From the NCBI RefSeq assembly GCF_002263515.1, contig NZ_CP022752.1:3224001-3288000 (forward strand): a DNA stretch of 64,000 bases, in the 5' to 3' direction. The notes under the pieces are model-generated. The model searched no databases. It was given only the letters and a program-made list of their open reading frames with translations, and was not told the DNA's origin. How positions within the stretch are numbered: position 1 is the stretch's first letter; every line of letters starts with the position of its first letter. A program made the position numbers and the translations under genes. Source of the DNA: Actinopolyspora erythraea (lineage in GTDB: Bacteria; Actinomycetota; Actinomycetes; Mycobacteriales; Pseudonocardiaceae). Shown one piece after another: positions 34,542 to 44,900 of the stretch.

Positions 34542-36335
34542 TTACAGGTACTGACCGGTGTTGGTCGCGGTGTCGATCGCCCGGCCCGACTCCTGGTTCT
34601 TGCCGCTGACCAGGGTCCGGATGTAGACGATGCGCTCACCCTTCTTGCCCGAGATCCGTGCCCAGTCGTCCGGGTTCGTGGTGTTGGGCAGGTCCTCGTT
34701 CTCGGCGAACTCGTCGACGATGGCGTCCTGCAGGTTCTGCACCCGCAGTCCTGGCTGTCCGGTCTCGATCGCGGACTTGATCGCCGCCTTCTTGGCCCGG
34801 TCCACGATGTTCTGAATCATGGCACCGGAGTTGAAGTCCTTGAAGTACAGGACCTCCTTGTCACCATTGGCGTAGGTGACCTCCAGGAACCGGTTCTCGT
34901 CCGTCTCGGCGTACATCCGCTCCACCGTGGTCTGGATCATCGCGTCCACACACGACGGCTGGTCCCCGTTGAACTCCCGCAGGTCCTCCTCGTGGATCGG
35001 CAGGTCACTGGTGAGGTACTTGGAGAAGATGTCCTTGGCCGACTCGGCGTCCGGCCGCTCGATCTTGATTTTGACGTCGAGCCTCCCCGGCCGGAGGATG
35101 GCCGGATCGATCATGTCCTCACGGTTGGAGGCACCGATGACGATGACGTTCTCCAGCCCTTCCACACCGTCGATCTCGCTGAGCAGCTGGGGAACGATGG
35201 TGGTCTCGACGTCGGAGGAGACACCACTGCCCCGCGTGCGGAAGATCGAGTCCATCTCGTCGAAGAACACGATCACCGGCGTGCCCTCGGATGCCTTCTC
35301 CCTGGCGCGCTGGAAGATCAACCGGATGTGGCGCTCCGTCTCGCCCACGAACTTGTTCAGCAGTTCGGGACCCTTGATGTTCAGGAAGTAGGACTTGGCC
35401 TGTCCGTCCGCGTCACCCCGGGAGGCGGCGACCTTCTTGGCCAGCGAGTTGGCCACCGCCTTGGCGATGAGGGTCTTCCCGCAGCCGGGCGGCCCGTACA
35501 GCAGCACACCCTTGGGGGGTGCCAGCTTGTACTGCACGTAGAGGTCCGAGTGCAGGAAGGGCAGTTCGACGGCGTCGCGGATCTCCTCGATCTGCCCGCC
35601 GAGGCCACCGATGTCCTCGTAACCGACATCGGGCACCTCCTCCAGGGTGAGGTCCTCGACATCGGCCTTGGGAACCGTGTCGTAGGCGTAGCCGACCTTG
35701 GTGTCCACCAGGAGCGAGTCACCGGACTTCAGGCCGGACTCGACCATGGGCGGCGTCAACCACACCACGCGTTCCTCGTCGCTGTGCCCGGTCACCAGTG
35801 CGCGTCGAGGCTGATCCGTTTCGGAGGTCGGGAGCAGCTCACGGAAGGTGCACACCTCGCCGGTACGTTCGAATGTTCCTTCCTCGACCACGGTCAGCGC
35901 CTCGTTCAGGCGCACCGACTGGCCGAGTTGCAAGTCCTCCACGTTCACGTTCGGTGACACGGCCACGCGCATCTTCCTGCCGGAAGTGAACACGTCGACC
36001 GTGCCGTCCTCGTAACGGCTGAGGAAAACGCCGTACCCACTCGGTGGTTGAGCGAGCCGGTCAACTTCCTCGCGCAGCGCGGTCAACTGGCTCCGCGCTT
36101 CCTTGAGGGTCTCGGTGAGCTTGGCGTTCCGTTCGGTGAGTTGGCTCACTCTCTCGGATGCCTCGGCCAGCCGCTGCTCCAACAACCGCACCTGTTGCGG
36201 GGACTCGTTGAGCCTGCTGCGAAGCGAGGCGACCTCGTCCTCGAGTTCGCGGATCTGCTTGTTCGTCTCCGCACTGCCTCGAGCTCCCTGGCCAACGCCC
36301 TCTTCAGGCCGGTTGTCGGGACGGTCGTGCTGCAT
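34542..36335 (-). CDS. mpa: Mpa/ARC, AAA ATPase of the proteasome
   Basis: Ring-shaped AAA unfoldase that captures pupylated proteins and threads them into the 20S core. The 597 residues comprise an N-terminal coiled coil for Pup binding (about 24-95), two OB domains (about 98-235), and the AAA module with Walker A GPPGCGKT (281-288), Walker [10 protein letters not shown] (354-362) and second region of homology in [17 protein letters not shown]. The C-terminus NTGQYL carries the penultimate Tyr used to open the proteasome gate. ATG 36335 has GGAGG eight bases before it; the longer frame to 36674 lacks this and adds unrelated sequence. In contrast to mycobacteria it is separated from dop by about 6.4 kb. 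Confidence 0.97.
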   Translation of the reverse strand: MQHDRPDNRPEEGVGQGARGSAETNKQIRELEDEVASLRSRLNESPQQVRLLEQRLAEASERVSQLTERNAKLTETLKEARSQLTALREEVDRLAQPPSGYGVFLSRYEDGTVDVFTSGRKMRVAVSPNVNVEDLQLGQSVRLNEALTVVEEGTFERTGEVCTFRELLPTSETDQPRRALVTGHSDEERVVWLTPPMVESGLKSGDSLLVDTKVGYAYDTVPKADVEDLTLEEVPDVGYEDIGGLGGQIEEIRDAVELPFLHSDLYVQYKLAPPKGVLLYGPPGCGKTLIAKAVANSLAKKVAASRGDADGQAKSYFLNIKGPELLNKFVGETERHIRLIFQRAREKASEGTPVIVFFDEMDSIFRTRGSGVSSDVETTIVPQLLSEIDGVEGLENVIVIGASNREDMIDPAILRPGRLDVKIKIERPDAESAKDIFSKYLTSDLPIHEEDLREFNGDQPSCVDAMIQTTVERMYAETDENRFLEVTYANGDKEVLYFKDFNSGAMIQNIVDRAKKAAIKSAIETGQPGLRVQNLQDAIVDEFAENEDLPNTTNPDDWARISGKKGERIVYIRTLVSGKNQESGRAIDTATNTGQYL

Positions 36336-36860
36336 ATCGGCACCCTCCTCCCGTGTTCGTACCACCACGGTACCGGCGATCAACGACAACGCGAGGTCGT
36401 CGAATCCCGCTAGACGGCCCAGCGTGCCACAGAAAACGCCCACACCCCATGAACTGAGCCACTCCGGCATTGTTCCGGGACGGCGCTTGAGTCGCCCGGT
36501 GACCACGGTGCGTTTCGTCCCGTTGGTCCGTTCGGGAGAAAACGCACTCGTCCGCGCTGCCCACGAGGCCTGTTCGCACACCTGGTGTCGCCGCGAATCG
36601 ACCGCGCGGAAAACACACGGGCATCCGTGTGGTAACCGATTCGTGATCCGGACACGCCCGACCACTGTTCCCACCGTTCGGAACGAAGCTGGTCACCCGA
36701 ACAGGCTTCGCCAATTGCCCGCCTTCTGTGACGCCTACTCTGATCTACTTGAGCACTACCTGCAGGACTTCTCCGGCTCGGTTCCCGTGGGCGGGCGATC
36801 GGCGGAACCTCCCCGGAGAAGCCCGAAACCGAGTGGGTACACGCTGTTCGGGAGGATCCG
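36336..36860. other. Long divergent intergenic region upstream of mpa
   Basis: 525 bases between mpa and the divergent proline-rich membrane protein gene. No credible gene is seen. It includes the perfect hairpin CACACGG-GCAT-CCGTGTG (36614-36631), which on the minus strand is followed by TTTT, and an AT-richer stretch around 36640-36740 that should hold promoters. The downstream gene has GGAGG five bases before ATG 36861. Confidence 0.55.
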
Positions 36861-37541
36861 ATGCCCCACCCGCCACCACGTTCCGGGCACGGCGGGCACG
36901 CCCGGCGACCGGGAAACGGAACCGGACGTCCCGGAGTCCCCGGTGAGACCCCGGCGCCGTGGCAGCGCGCCGAGGGGGACCAGCGGTTCGTCGGGCAACC
37001 GCTGCCTCCGGGCCACCGCGGCCCGCCGCCCGCCGGGCGGCACACTCCCGGCGCACCACCTCCGCCACCGGACTGGAGTGCCCCCGAGTTCAACCACACC
37101 GTTGTTCCTGAGGAGACCGGCGGACCGCCCGAGCCGAAGCGGACTCCGGTACGTCGCTCCCGCAAGCCGTGGGTGGTCGCGGCGCTGCTCGGTGTGCTGC
37201 TCACCGGCGCCACCACGGGCGGCTACCTCGTGTTCCTCACCGGTCCCGAGGACCCCGGCCCGGCCGCCGCGGACCTGTTGGACAAAATCAACGGCGGCCG
37301 ATTCGGCGCACTCGAACGGGAACTGTGCGCCGCGAACCGCGCGAAGCTGCTCCGGCAACTCGAACAGCTCAGCGCGGGCGAGTTCGACCTGACCCTGGGG
37401 GAGATCAGTGCACGAGGCGACCACGCCACCGTACGGGTCACCGGAACCTATTCGGCGGGAAGCGCGTCCTACCCGGTCGACCAGGAGCTCGGCCTGCGGT
37501 GGGAGGAGGAACGGTGGAAGGTCTGCGACCTGGCGCGCTGA
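36861..37541 (+). CDS. Proline-rich membrane-anchored protein
   Basis: A 226-residue protein of unknown role: a cytoplasmic Pro/Gly/Arg-rich region (residues 1-95), one membrane helix (about 103-125, WVVAALLGVLLTGATTGGYLVF) and an extracytoplasmic domain of about 95 residues. The domain has two cysteines (RELCAANRA, WKVCDLAR) and resembles NTF2-like/DUF4878 modules by its pattern PAAADLLDKINGG...LGLRWEEERWKVCD. This assignment is tentative. The start has a good ribosome-binding site (GGAGG). Two further proteins of the same design follow, so this is a cluster of three. Confidence 0.75.
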   Translation: MPHPPPRSGHGGHARRPGNGTGRPGVPGETPAPWQRAEGDQRFVGQPLPPGHRGPPPAGRHTPGAPPPPPDWSAPEFNHTVVPEETGGPPEPKRTPVRRSRKPWVVAALLGVLLTGATTGGYLVFLTGPEDPGPAAADLLDKINGGRFGALERELCAANRAKLLRQLEQLSAGEFDLTLGEISARGDHATVRVTGTYSAGSASYPVDQELGLRWEEERWKVCDLAR

Positions 37542-37584
37542 GGAGACCGCGGGGTTGTCCCGCCACGGGGCCGGATCGAACGAA

Positions 37585-37602
37585 CCGGCGGGCGCCCGCC
37601 GG
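37585..37602. terminator. 18-bp perfect palindrome between membrane protein genes
   Basis: CCGGCGGGC (37585-37593) is directly followed by its complement GCCCGCCGG (37594-37602), 43 bases past the stop of the gene ending at 37541. With no spacer it is a poor RNA hairpin core, but it could be a terminator or a protein-binding site. Confidence 0.4.
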
Positions 37603-37722
37603 ACTGACGAGAGGACTCCGCGTCGCCCGCTCGGCAACGACCGGTGACGCGGGGACGACGATTCCGAGACTTCTCCACCTCTCTGGCGTGTGATCGCGCA
37701 GCATTCGGACCGAGGAAACGAC

Positions 37723-38487
37723 ATGACACATCCACAACACCCCGGGCAAAACGATCCTTGGGGCAGCCAACAGCCGTACGGTGGCCAACCGGGTTGGCAG
37801 TATCCCCAGACCGGGGGACAGTCCACCTGGGGGCAGCAGTACGGCCAGCCCGCCCCCTACGGCCAACAACCCACCGGACACCACCCCCAGAACGGGCCGC
37901 AGCAGGCATGGGACCACCAGGCGGGGGGACAGCAACAGGCGTCGTGGGGTGCACAGCAGGCCTGGGGCCAGCCGCAACCAGGATTGTCCGGCGACCCCAA
38001 CGCCTACCCACCCTACGCACCACCCGGCGGCTACCCACCCCAACAGCAGAAGTCCAAACTCCCCTGGATCCTCGGCGGCACCGGCGGCGGCCTCCTCGTC
38101 CTCGGCGGCATCATCGTGCTGCTGTTCATGACGCTGGGAGGCAACGGCCCCGAGGACGCGGTGGCCCGCTACGAGAAGCTCGCGCAGCGACAGCTGACCA
38201 ACCCGTTGGACCCACCACCCACGTCGGAGTACGACGACCTGCTCTGCGAGGAACAGCGACAAGCCGTGCGGGAGAACCTTCGCGGCCAAACGGAGCAGGC
38301 CTCACAGCTCAGCGACCGGGAACTGTCCAAGCTGCGCCGCTCGACCGTGACCGCGCGGAACGTCGAGCACGACGACAGCAGCGGAACGTTCACGATGAGG
38401 ATAAGCACGCCCGGGGAGGAACCGATCACCCAAGAACTCGACCTGGTCAAGGAGGAGGGCTCCTGGAAGGTCTGCTTTTCCTCCTGA
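37723..38487 (+). CDS. Gln/Gly/Pro-rich membrane-anchored protein (paralogue 1)
   Basis: A 254-residue protein. Residues 1-110 are a low-complexity cytoplasmic region of repeated PGWGQQYGQP/GQQ-type units; a linker PPQQQKSKLPW leads to a membrane helix (about 118-140, ILGGTGGGLLVLGGIIVLLF), followed by an extracytoplasmic domain with two cysteines (DDLLCEEQ, WKVCFSS). The domain again ends in the pattern EGSWKVC, as in the preceding gene, suggesting a DUF4878/NTF2-like fold. ATG 37723 has GAGG seven bases before it; an upstream start at 37690 lacks one. It shares a 69-base identical DNA stretch with the next gene. Function unknown. Confidence 0.78.
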   Translation: MTHPQHPGQNDPWGSQQPYGGQPGWQYPQTGGQSTWGQQYGQPAPYGQQPTGHHPQNGPQQAWDHQAGGQQQASWGAQQAWGQPQPGLSGDPNAYPPYAPPGGYPPQQQKSKLPWILGGTGGGLLVLGGIIVLLFMTLGGNGPEDAVARYEKLAQRQLTNPLDPPPTSEYDDLLCEEQRQAVRENLRGQTEQASQLSDRELSKLRRSTVTARNVEHDDSSGTFTMRISTPGEEPITQELDLVKEEGSWKVCFSS

Positions 38488-38999
38488 TGTCTCACCACCG
38501 AAACGGCGCGGTGTTCCGAGACGGCACCCGCCGGTGACCGCACCACCCGACTGGAACCACACCATCCGAAACGCGAGGAGAGATGACCTACCCACCGCAG
38601 AATCCCGGCCCGAACGATCCCTGGCAACAGCAGAACTGGGGGCAACAGGGTGGGTACCCCGGCGGTCACTACCCGGACTCCGGGCAGCAACCGGCGTGGG
38701 GCCAGCAGCCCGGCGGACAGTACCCCCAGAGCGGTGGACAGCCCGGCTGGGGACAGCAGTACGGCCAGCCCGACCCCTACGGCCAACAACCGGGCGGGCA
38801 ACACCCGCCGACTGCCTGGGACCCACAGGCCTGGGGCCAACAACCCGCCGGACACCACCCCCAGCAGGGATGGGGACAGCAACAGGCCTGGGAGCAGCCG
38901 CAGCCGGGAGTGCCCGGCGGCTACCCGCCGCAACAGCAGAAGTCCAAACTCCCCTGGATCCTCGGCGGCACCGGCGGCGGCCTCCTCGTCCTCGGCGGC
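38041..38999 (+). repeat. 69-nt identical block shared by two adjacent genes
   Basis: Bases 38041-38109 and 38931-38999 are identical over 69 positions (they begin CAACAGCAGAAGTCCAAACT). Both encode the linker QQQKSKLPW and the start of the membrane helix. The flanking extracytoplasmic domains are not similar at this level. A further near-identical stretch occurs in the Gln-rich regions (about 37829-37870 and 38751-38792). Confidence 0.9.
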
Positions 39000-39434
39000 C
39001 TCGCCGTGCTGCTGTTCGTGGTGCTGGGCGGCCCCGGTGATCCGAAGGACACGGCACAGAAGTACGTCAACAGCATCAACGACAAGGACTTCGCCGCGGT
39101 CGCTTCGATGACCTGCGAGCAGAACCGGGGGACGGAGAACAGCAATGTCTCACGATTCAAGAAGGACAACTTCATCGAAGAGATGAAGAAGGGCGGCCTC
39201 AGCGAGGAGCGGGCCAGAAAGATCTACGAAGGCCTGAGCTTCGACATGAAGGCGGGCGAGGTGCGCGAGAAGTCGGACACCACGGCTGTGGCGCATCTGA
39301 CCGGGAGCATGACGATAGACACGGGCGTTCCGGGACTCCCGACGAAGAACCAGGAATTCGACCACGAGTTCGACATGATCGTCGAGAACGGCGAGTGGAA
39401 GATGTGCGACGGCGCCGACTCGTCCACCGGCTGA
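38583..39434 (+). CDS. Gln/Gly/Pro-rich membrane-anchored protein (paralogue 2)
   Basis: A 283-residue protein with the same design as its upstream neighbour: a low-complexity region (residues 1-118) made of GQQPGGQYPQSGGQPGWGQQ-like units, the linker QQQKSKLPW, a membrane helix (about 127-148) and an extracytoplasmic domain of about 130 residues. The domain contains cysteines in SMTCEQN and WKMCDGA and the pattern DTAQKYVNSINDKDFAAVASM, which fits DUF4878-like NTF2 domains. An AGGAGAG before ATG 38583 sets the start. Function unknown; it may be a cell-envelope stress or lipoprotein-type sensor, which is a guess from layout. Confidence 0.78.
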   Translation: MTYPPQNPGPNDPWQQQNWGQQGGYPGGHYPDSGQQPAWGQQPGGQYPQSGGQPGWGQQYGQPDPYGQQPGGQHPPTAWDPQAWGQQPAGHHPQQGWGQQQAWEQPQPGVPGGYPPQQQKSKLPWILGGTGGGLLVLGGLAVLLFVVLGGPGDPKDTAQKYVNSINDKDFAAVASMTCEQNRGTENSNVSRFKKDNFIEEMKKGGLSEERARKIYEGLSFDMKAGEVREKSDTTAVAHLTGSMTIDTGVPGLPTKNQEFDHEFDMIVENGEWKMCDGADSSTG

Positions 39435-39520
39435 GGCCACAGCCCGCCCGGCTCCACCATCCGGCGGCCGGGCGAACCACCCGGCGGGGCCGCGCGAGCG
39501 GGCGCTCGCGCGGCCACCCG

Positions 39521-40411
<891 letters not shown>

Positions 40412-40497
40412 TCAGACGCTCCGCGTGCCACTGGCGAGGACTCCCGGCCGGGCAACCGCCGGAAAGCACGGGGAGCGTCGTCGCGCCCACCGGCGCT

Positions 40498-41634
40498 TCA
40501 GGACTCCGGTCCGTACCTGCGGGCCGCGTCCCGCACCGCGGTGCGACGCAGCACGCCGCACGGCCGGCCATCCGGATCGACCACGAGGAACTGCTCGGCC
40601 GAGACGGTACGCAGCCTGCGCAGCACCTCCTCGTGCTCCTCGTCGCGCAGCAGCACGGTCTCCGGCAGCACCGCCTCCGACGCCCGCTCGGCGGGTTCAC
40701 GGGGCGAGCTCGCCGCCAGCTCGGCGGCTCGGGACTGGTCGAGCAACCCCACCGCCACACCGTCGGCGCGCACCAGCACCACCCCGCGTCCGGCCGCCGC
40801 CGACAACGCGTCGCCCACCGGACTCTCCGCGGGCAGCTGCAGCACGGGACGCAGCAGCTCGTCCAGCCCCAGTCCGCTGGGCCAGCGGTCTCCTCGCCCG
40901 GCGGTGTACTCCGAGAACGCCCCCGCGAGCACGAACCAGGCCATCAGCACGCACACCGCGAACCGCAGCCACGCACCCGGTGCGTCGGAGAAGAAACCGC
41001 CGATTCCCCAGCCAAGCAGACCCAGCGCGACCGCCACCGCTCCCAACGCCCCGGTCACGGTCCCGTAGTGCCGGTTCGCGGTCAGCCGCCAGGTCGCGGC
41101 GCGAAGCAGCCTGCCGCCGTCCAGCGGCAGCCCGGGCAGCAGGTTGAACACCCCGACCGCGAGGTTGGCCACACACGTCTGCGCCACCAGCAGCCACACC
41201 GCGCCGTGCGGCTGCAGCGCGAACCAGCCGATACCGGTACAGCCCGCCAGCACCAGGGACACCACGGGTCCGGCCGCCGCGATCAGTCCCTCCCGGAAGG
41301 CGGTGGGAGGACTGCGGGCGATCTCGGAGATACCGCCCAGCAGAAACAGCCGCACCCGTCGCACCGGCAGGCCCAGCCGCAGCGCCACGAGACAGTGCCC
41401 GAGCTCGTGCAGCAGCACCGAACCGGCCAGGAACACCGTGAACGCCGCCGCGACGAACGCGCTCGCCCAGATGCCCGCATGGGGCAGCAGTCCGCGCACC
41501 AGCGGGGTGTAGAGCAGCACGATGACGGCTGCCCCCACCCACCAGGACGGGGACAACAGCACAGGCACCCCCACGACCCGGAAGAGGCGCAGTCCCCCGC
41601 TGCCGAGTCCCGCTCGCGTCCGCTCGGTGGCCAT
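40498..41634 (-). CDS. Site-2 protease family (M50) with CBS domains
   Basis: Intramembrane zinc metalloprotease of the M50 family, SpoIVFB-like, 378 residues. The zinc site is HELGH in VLLHELGHCLVAL (about residue 75) and the third ligand is Asp in NLLPGLPLDGGRLL. About six membrane segments precede a C-terminal pair of CBS domains (about residues 255-370), which may bind adenine nucleotides and regulate the protease. Substrate unknown, possibly an anti-sigma factor or signal peptide remnant. It starts at ATG 41634 and is divergent from the RecB-like gene. Confidence 0.92.
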   Translation of the reverse strand: MATERTRAGLGSGGLRLFRVVGVPVLLSPSWWVGAAVIVLLYTPLVRGLLPHAGIWASAFVAAAFTVFLAGSVLLHELGHCLVALRLGLPVRRVRLFLLGGISEIARSPPTAFREGLIAAAGPVVSLVLAGCTGIGWFALQPHGAVWLLVAQTCVANLAVGVFNLLPGLPLDGGRLLRAATWRLTANRHYGTVTGALGAVAVALGLLGWGIGGFFSDAPGAWLRFAVCVLMAWFVLAGAFSEYTAGRGDRWPSGLGLDELLRPVLQLPAESPVGDALSAAAGRGVVLVRADGVAVGLLDQSRAAELAASSPREPAERASEAVLPETVLLRDEEHEEVLRRLRTVSAEQFLVVDPDGRPCGVLRRTAVRDAARRYGPES

Positions 41635-41845
41635 GAACGCAGCCTAGGACGCCGCGGCGACGACGAGCGGAGCGCGGTGCCGCGAGCACGGCGTGTCGTG
41701 CCAGGTTGGTACCGGATCCGGCATAACGCGCCTTCCGGGCGACGCGCCGGTTCGCCTCCCCGGACGCTACGTGCGGGAAAGCGGGGCCCGGCGGGCGGCC
41801 ACCACGACGACCGGTTCGAGGACTGCCCTACTAGGGTGACCGGAC

Positions 41846-42748
41846 ATGGCGGAATCGGCCCGGAACGACACAAACGGCGAGTTCGCGAGCTCCGCTCCCC
41901 CGGAATCCGGTGAGCGCCGCCGCCCCGCGCTTTCACCGTCCCGAGCGAACGACTTCAAGCAGTGCCCGCTGCTGTACCGGTTCCGTGCGGTGGACCGGAT
42001 TCCGGAGACCCCCACGAAGGCGCAGGCGCGCGGCACCGTGGTGCACTCGGCACTGGAGCGCCTGTTCGCCCTGCCCGCCACGAGGCGGGACCGTGCCACG
42101 GCGGCCGAGCTCCTCACCCCCGCCTGGCGGGAACTGCGTGCCGAACGGCCCGAGCTGGCCGAGCTGTTCGCCGACGAGCACGAGCTGACCGAATGGCTGG
42201 CATCGGCGGGCAGGCTGCTCGAGTCGTACTTCGAACTGGAGGATCCGCGACGGCTCGAACCCGAGGCGTGCGAGATGCGGGTGGAAACCGAGCTGGACAG
42301 CGGTGTGCTGCTGCGGGGATTCATCGACCGGGTCGACGTCGCCCCCACCGGTGAGGTGCGGCTGGTCGACTACAAGACAGGTTCCGCACCCCGGCAGGTC
42401 GGCGAGAACAAGGCGCTGTTCCAGATGAAGTTCTACGCCCTGGTGCTGTGGCGCGCCCGTGGGGAGCTGCCACGGCAGTTGCTGCTGATGTACCTGGCCG
42501 ATCGGCAGTCGCTGGCCTACACCCCGGACGAGGCGGAGCTGCGCCGGTTCGAGCGGACCCTCGACGCCATCTGGCAGGCCATCCTGCGCGCGGGACGCAG
42601 CGGCGACTTCCGCCCCAACCCGTCCCGGTTGTGCGACTTCTGCGACTTCAAACCGCTGTGCCCCGCTCACGGCGGAACCGCCCCGCCCTATCCGGGGTGG
42701 CCTGAGCCGGAGCGGGAAGCCGTGACCCCGGCCGGCCCCGGCGAATGA
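41846..42748 (+). CDS. RecB-family exonuclease with iron-sulphur cysteines
   Basis: A PD-(D/E)XK nuclease of the RecB/AddB/Cas4 type, 300 residues. The nuclease core shows QARGTVVHSALERL, LLRGFIDRVDVAP and VRLVDYKTGSAP with the catalytic Asp and Lys. Four cysteines at C40 (FKQCPLLYRFR) and in RLCDFCDFKPLC are placed as in the AddB/Cas4 [4Fe-4S] nucleases. It is the homologue of Rv2119 by place next to trmI. It starts at ATG 41846 within a divergent arrangement with the site-2 protease. A role in DNA repair fits the family. Confidence 0.9.
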   Translation: MAESARNDTNGEFASSAPPESGERRRPALSPSRANDFKQCPLLYRFRAVDRIPETPTKAQARGTVVHSALERLFALPATRRDRATAAELLTPAWRELRAERPELAELFADEHELTEWLASAGRLLESYFELEDPRRLEPEACEMRVETELDSGVLLRGFIDRVDVAPTGEVRLVDYKTGSAPRQVGENKALFQMKFYALVLWRARGELPRQLLLMYLADRQSLAYTPDEAELRRFERTLDAIWQAILRAGRSGDFRPNPSRLCDFCDFKPLCPAHGGTAPPYPGWPEPEREAVTPAGPGE

Positions 42749-42805
42749 GCTCCACGGCGGCCCCGCGAGAGCCCCCGAGGGAATGACCACGACCGAAAGG
42801 CGAAC

Positions 42806-43594
42806 GTGTTGGCGACATCCGAGGACGTGTTCTACGAACCGCTCGACGAGGGCGTTTTCCGAGCCACCGAACACACCGTGGGGCCCTGGTCGGACAAGGC
42901 ACAGCATCTCGGCCCGGTGGCCGCGTTGCTGGTGCGCGCCGTCGAGCGCTGCGCCCCCGACGAACGGCGCGCCGTCCGCCGGGTGAGCGTGGACGTGCTC
43001 GGACCGGTGCCGGTGGACGAGGTGACGGTGCGCGCCGAGGTGACCCGCCCCGGACGCTCCGTGGAGCTGGTGACCGCCGAGATCGCGGCGTCCGGCAGGG
43101 TCGCGGCCACGGCGCGGGCCTGGCGGATGCTGCGCTCCGACACCACCGACGTGGCACGCGACGACGTGGGGCGGCTCACCGCGCCCGTGGACTGCCCGCC
43201 GATGCCGCTGCCCGAGGGTTGGTCGGGCGGCTACGCGAACGCGCTGGAGTGGCGCTCGGCGGACTCGGAGCCAGCGGAGCCCGGCCGCGCCCGGGTGTGG
43301 GCCAGGCAACGCATGCCGCTGGTCGCCGGTGAGGAACCGAGTCCGCTGCAACGGCTGTTCGCCGTCGCGGACTGCGCCAGCGGTGTGTCGAGCAGCCTGC
43401 CGTTCGAGCGGTGGGCGTTCGCCAACACCGATCTCACCGTGCACCTGTCGCGGGAACCCGGCGACGAGTGGGTGGGGCTCGACGCGCGGATGACGCTCGG
43501 CCCGGACGGCGCGGGAACGACCCGGACCGTGCTGCACGACACCGCGGGACCGGTGGGACAGGGAGCGCAGGCACTGCTTCCCACCAGGCTCTGA
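42806..43594 (+). CDS. Acyl-CoA thioesterase-like double-hotdog protein
   Basis: A 262-residue protein of the TesB-like/thioesterase family. An N-terminal hotdog (HTVGPWSDKAQHLGPVAALL, then RVSVDVLGPVPVDEV) and a C-terminal one (WAFANTDLTVHLSREPGDEWVGLDARM) with the conserved Asp/Thr region are seen. It is expected to cleave acyl-CoA, substrate unknown. GTG 42806 with AAGG five bases before it is the start. It follows the RecB-like gene by 57 bases and may be read with it. It is convergent with the VOC gene. Confidence 0.82.
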   Translation: MLATSEDVFYEPLDEGVFRATEHTVGPWSDKAQHLGPVAALLVRAVERCAPDERRAVRRVSVDVLGPVPVDEVTVRAEVTRPGRSVELVTAEIAASGRVAATARAWRMLRSDTTDVARDDVGRLTAPVDCPPMPLPEGWSGGYANALEWRSADSEPAEPGRARVWARQRMPLVAGEEPSPLQRLFAVADCASGVSSSLPFERWAFANTDLTVHLSREPGDEWVGLDARMTLGPDGAGTTRTVLHDTAGPVGQGAQALLPTRL

Positions 43595-43815
43595 CGGAGC
43601 CCACGGCGGCTCCCGCGCACCGATCGGAGGACACGCGTGCCGTTCCGGGCACCGGGCCGTACCCGGAATGCGCCGGGACGGCTCGGAAAGTCCCGTGTCG
43701 ACGCTGTCGGCACCGACCGCTCACGCCGCCGGCGCCCCGGAGCCGCCGTATCGCGCTCACGCGAGGCGGGACCGGCGTGGCGCGGTGCCCGTTCGGTGCG
43801 GCCCGGCGGCGGTAA

Positions 43816-43834
43816 CCGGGGGCTTCGGCCCCGG
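43816..43834. terminator. Hairpin with UUCG loop between convergent genes
   Basis: CCGGGGGC (43816-43823), TTCG loop, GCCCCGG (43828-43834): a seven-pair stem with one bulged G. It lies 32 bases past the VOC stop in the 271-base gap between convergent thioesterase and VOC genes and could serve either. Confidence 0.6.
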
Positions 43835-43865
43835 CTTCCCCGGAGTCCGAGCTGGGAAGGCCCTG

Positions 43866-44714
43866 TCAGTCCTCGTAGGGATCGTAGTTTCCGGGAATTC
43901 CGTGCCCCTCCGGCGCCCGGGAGGCGTCGACCAGGGCGCACCTGGCGCCAGTGGGGTCACGGAGCACAGCCACCCTGCCCAGCGGCGAATCGTAGGGGTT
44001 GACCCGGACCCTGCCGTTGGCGGCGATGGCGCGCCGCACCGCCTCGTCGGTACCGATGTCGGAATCGACCCCGAGGTAGATCAACCAGTGCGGCTCGGTC
44101 TCGTCGCTGATGTGTTCGCGCAGCATGCTGACGCGGGCCATCACCGACTCCTCACCCAGGTACCAGACCGAGTAGTCGAGCTGGTTCTCGGTGCCGAACT
44201 GCGCGGCGGTGTAGCCGAACAACTCCTGGAAGAACAGATCGGCAGTCTGCGCCTTGATGGTGAGCAGCTCGGCCCACATGAGGGTCGAGGGAAGCCCCAC
44301 GTCGAACTGCCAGGAGGCCTCGGGTTCCAGCAGTCCGAACTCGACACCGGAGGGGTCGTCGAGCACGGCCTTGGTGCCGATACCGCTGAGATGCCGCGGT
44401 GGCGTGGTCACACTGGCACCATTGCTCTCCGCCTGTTCGCAGGCGGCGCGGCAGTCCCCCGTGGCGAGGAACAACCGCCACCGCGCTCCGCACTCCGCCG
44501 AGGTTCGCAGACTGGCCACGGGGAAGCCGTCGTGCGAGGCGATCAGGTGTTCCCCCTCGTCCGAGGCCCGCCGGCTTTCGTACCGCCAACCGAACAGTGC
44601 CGTGTAGAACTCGCAGGCACTGTCCAGGTCCGGGGTGACCAGTTCGATCCAACACGGCATTCCCGCGTACAGCTGCCACTTCGGCGGCGCGGAGTCCACC
44701 GGAACCACACCCAT
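43866..44714 (-). CDS. Two-domain VOC (glyoxalase-fold) protein
   Basis: A 282-residue protein of two vicinal-oxygen-chelate domains: the first around CWIELVTPDLDSACEFYTALFGW and VLDDPSGVEFGLLEP, the second around LPSTLMWAELLTIKAQTADLF and AVLRDPTGARCALVDA. Two-domain VOC proteins of actinobacteria are of the CFP32/lactoylglutathione-lyase-like group. A metal-dependent enzyme or an antibiotic-binding protein are both possible. ATG 44714 has GGGAGG four bases before it and is preferred over the longer frame. It lies downstream of the repeat-rich gap after hisE. Confidence 0.85.
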   Translation of the reverse strand: MGVVPVDSAPPKWQLYAGMPCWIELVTPDLDSACEFYTALFGWRYESRRASDEGEHLIASHDGFPVASLRTSAECGARWRLFLATGDCRAACEQAESNGASVTTPPRHLSGIGTKAVLDDPSGVEFGLLEPEASWQFDVGLPSTLMWAELLTIKAQTADLFFQELFGYTAAQFGTENQLDYSVWYLGEESVMARVSMLREHISDETEPHWLIYLGVDSDIGTDEAVRRAIAANGRVRVNPYDSPLGRVAVLRDPTGARCALVDASRAPEGHGIPGNYDPYED

Positions 44715-44900
44715 GGTTCCTCCCGCTGATGATCGGCGTCTTCCGGACACCATTATCCCTCCTGACGCGCGTCGCATGGGCCATTCGGATCACGATCCGG
44801 TCACCTCCCCGGAAAGCGAGACCGTCCGAGTCGGGCACCGACCGGACGACGCGGGGAATTACCGGCCCGTCCGGGCTTCCGACACCAAGACGTCGCGAGG

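Noticed and set aside
37740..38930. Short repeated units resembling a CRISPR array
   Set aside because: They are in-frame repeats coding for Gln/Gly/Pro-rich segments, with irregular spacing and no spacers.
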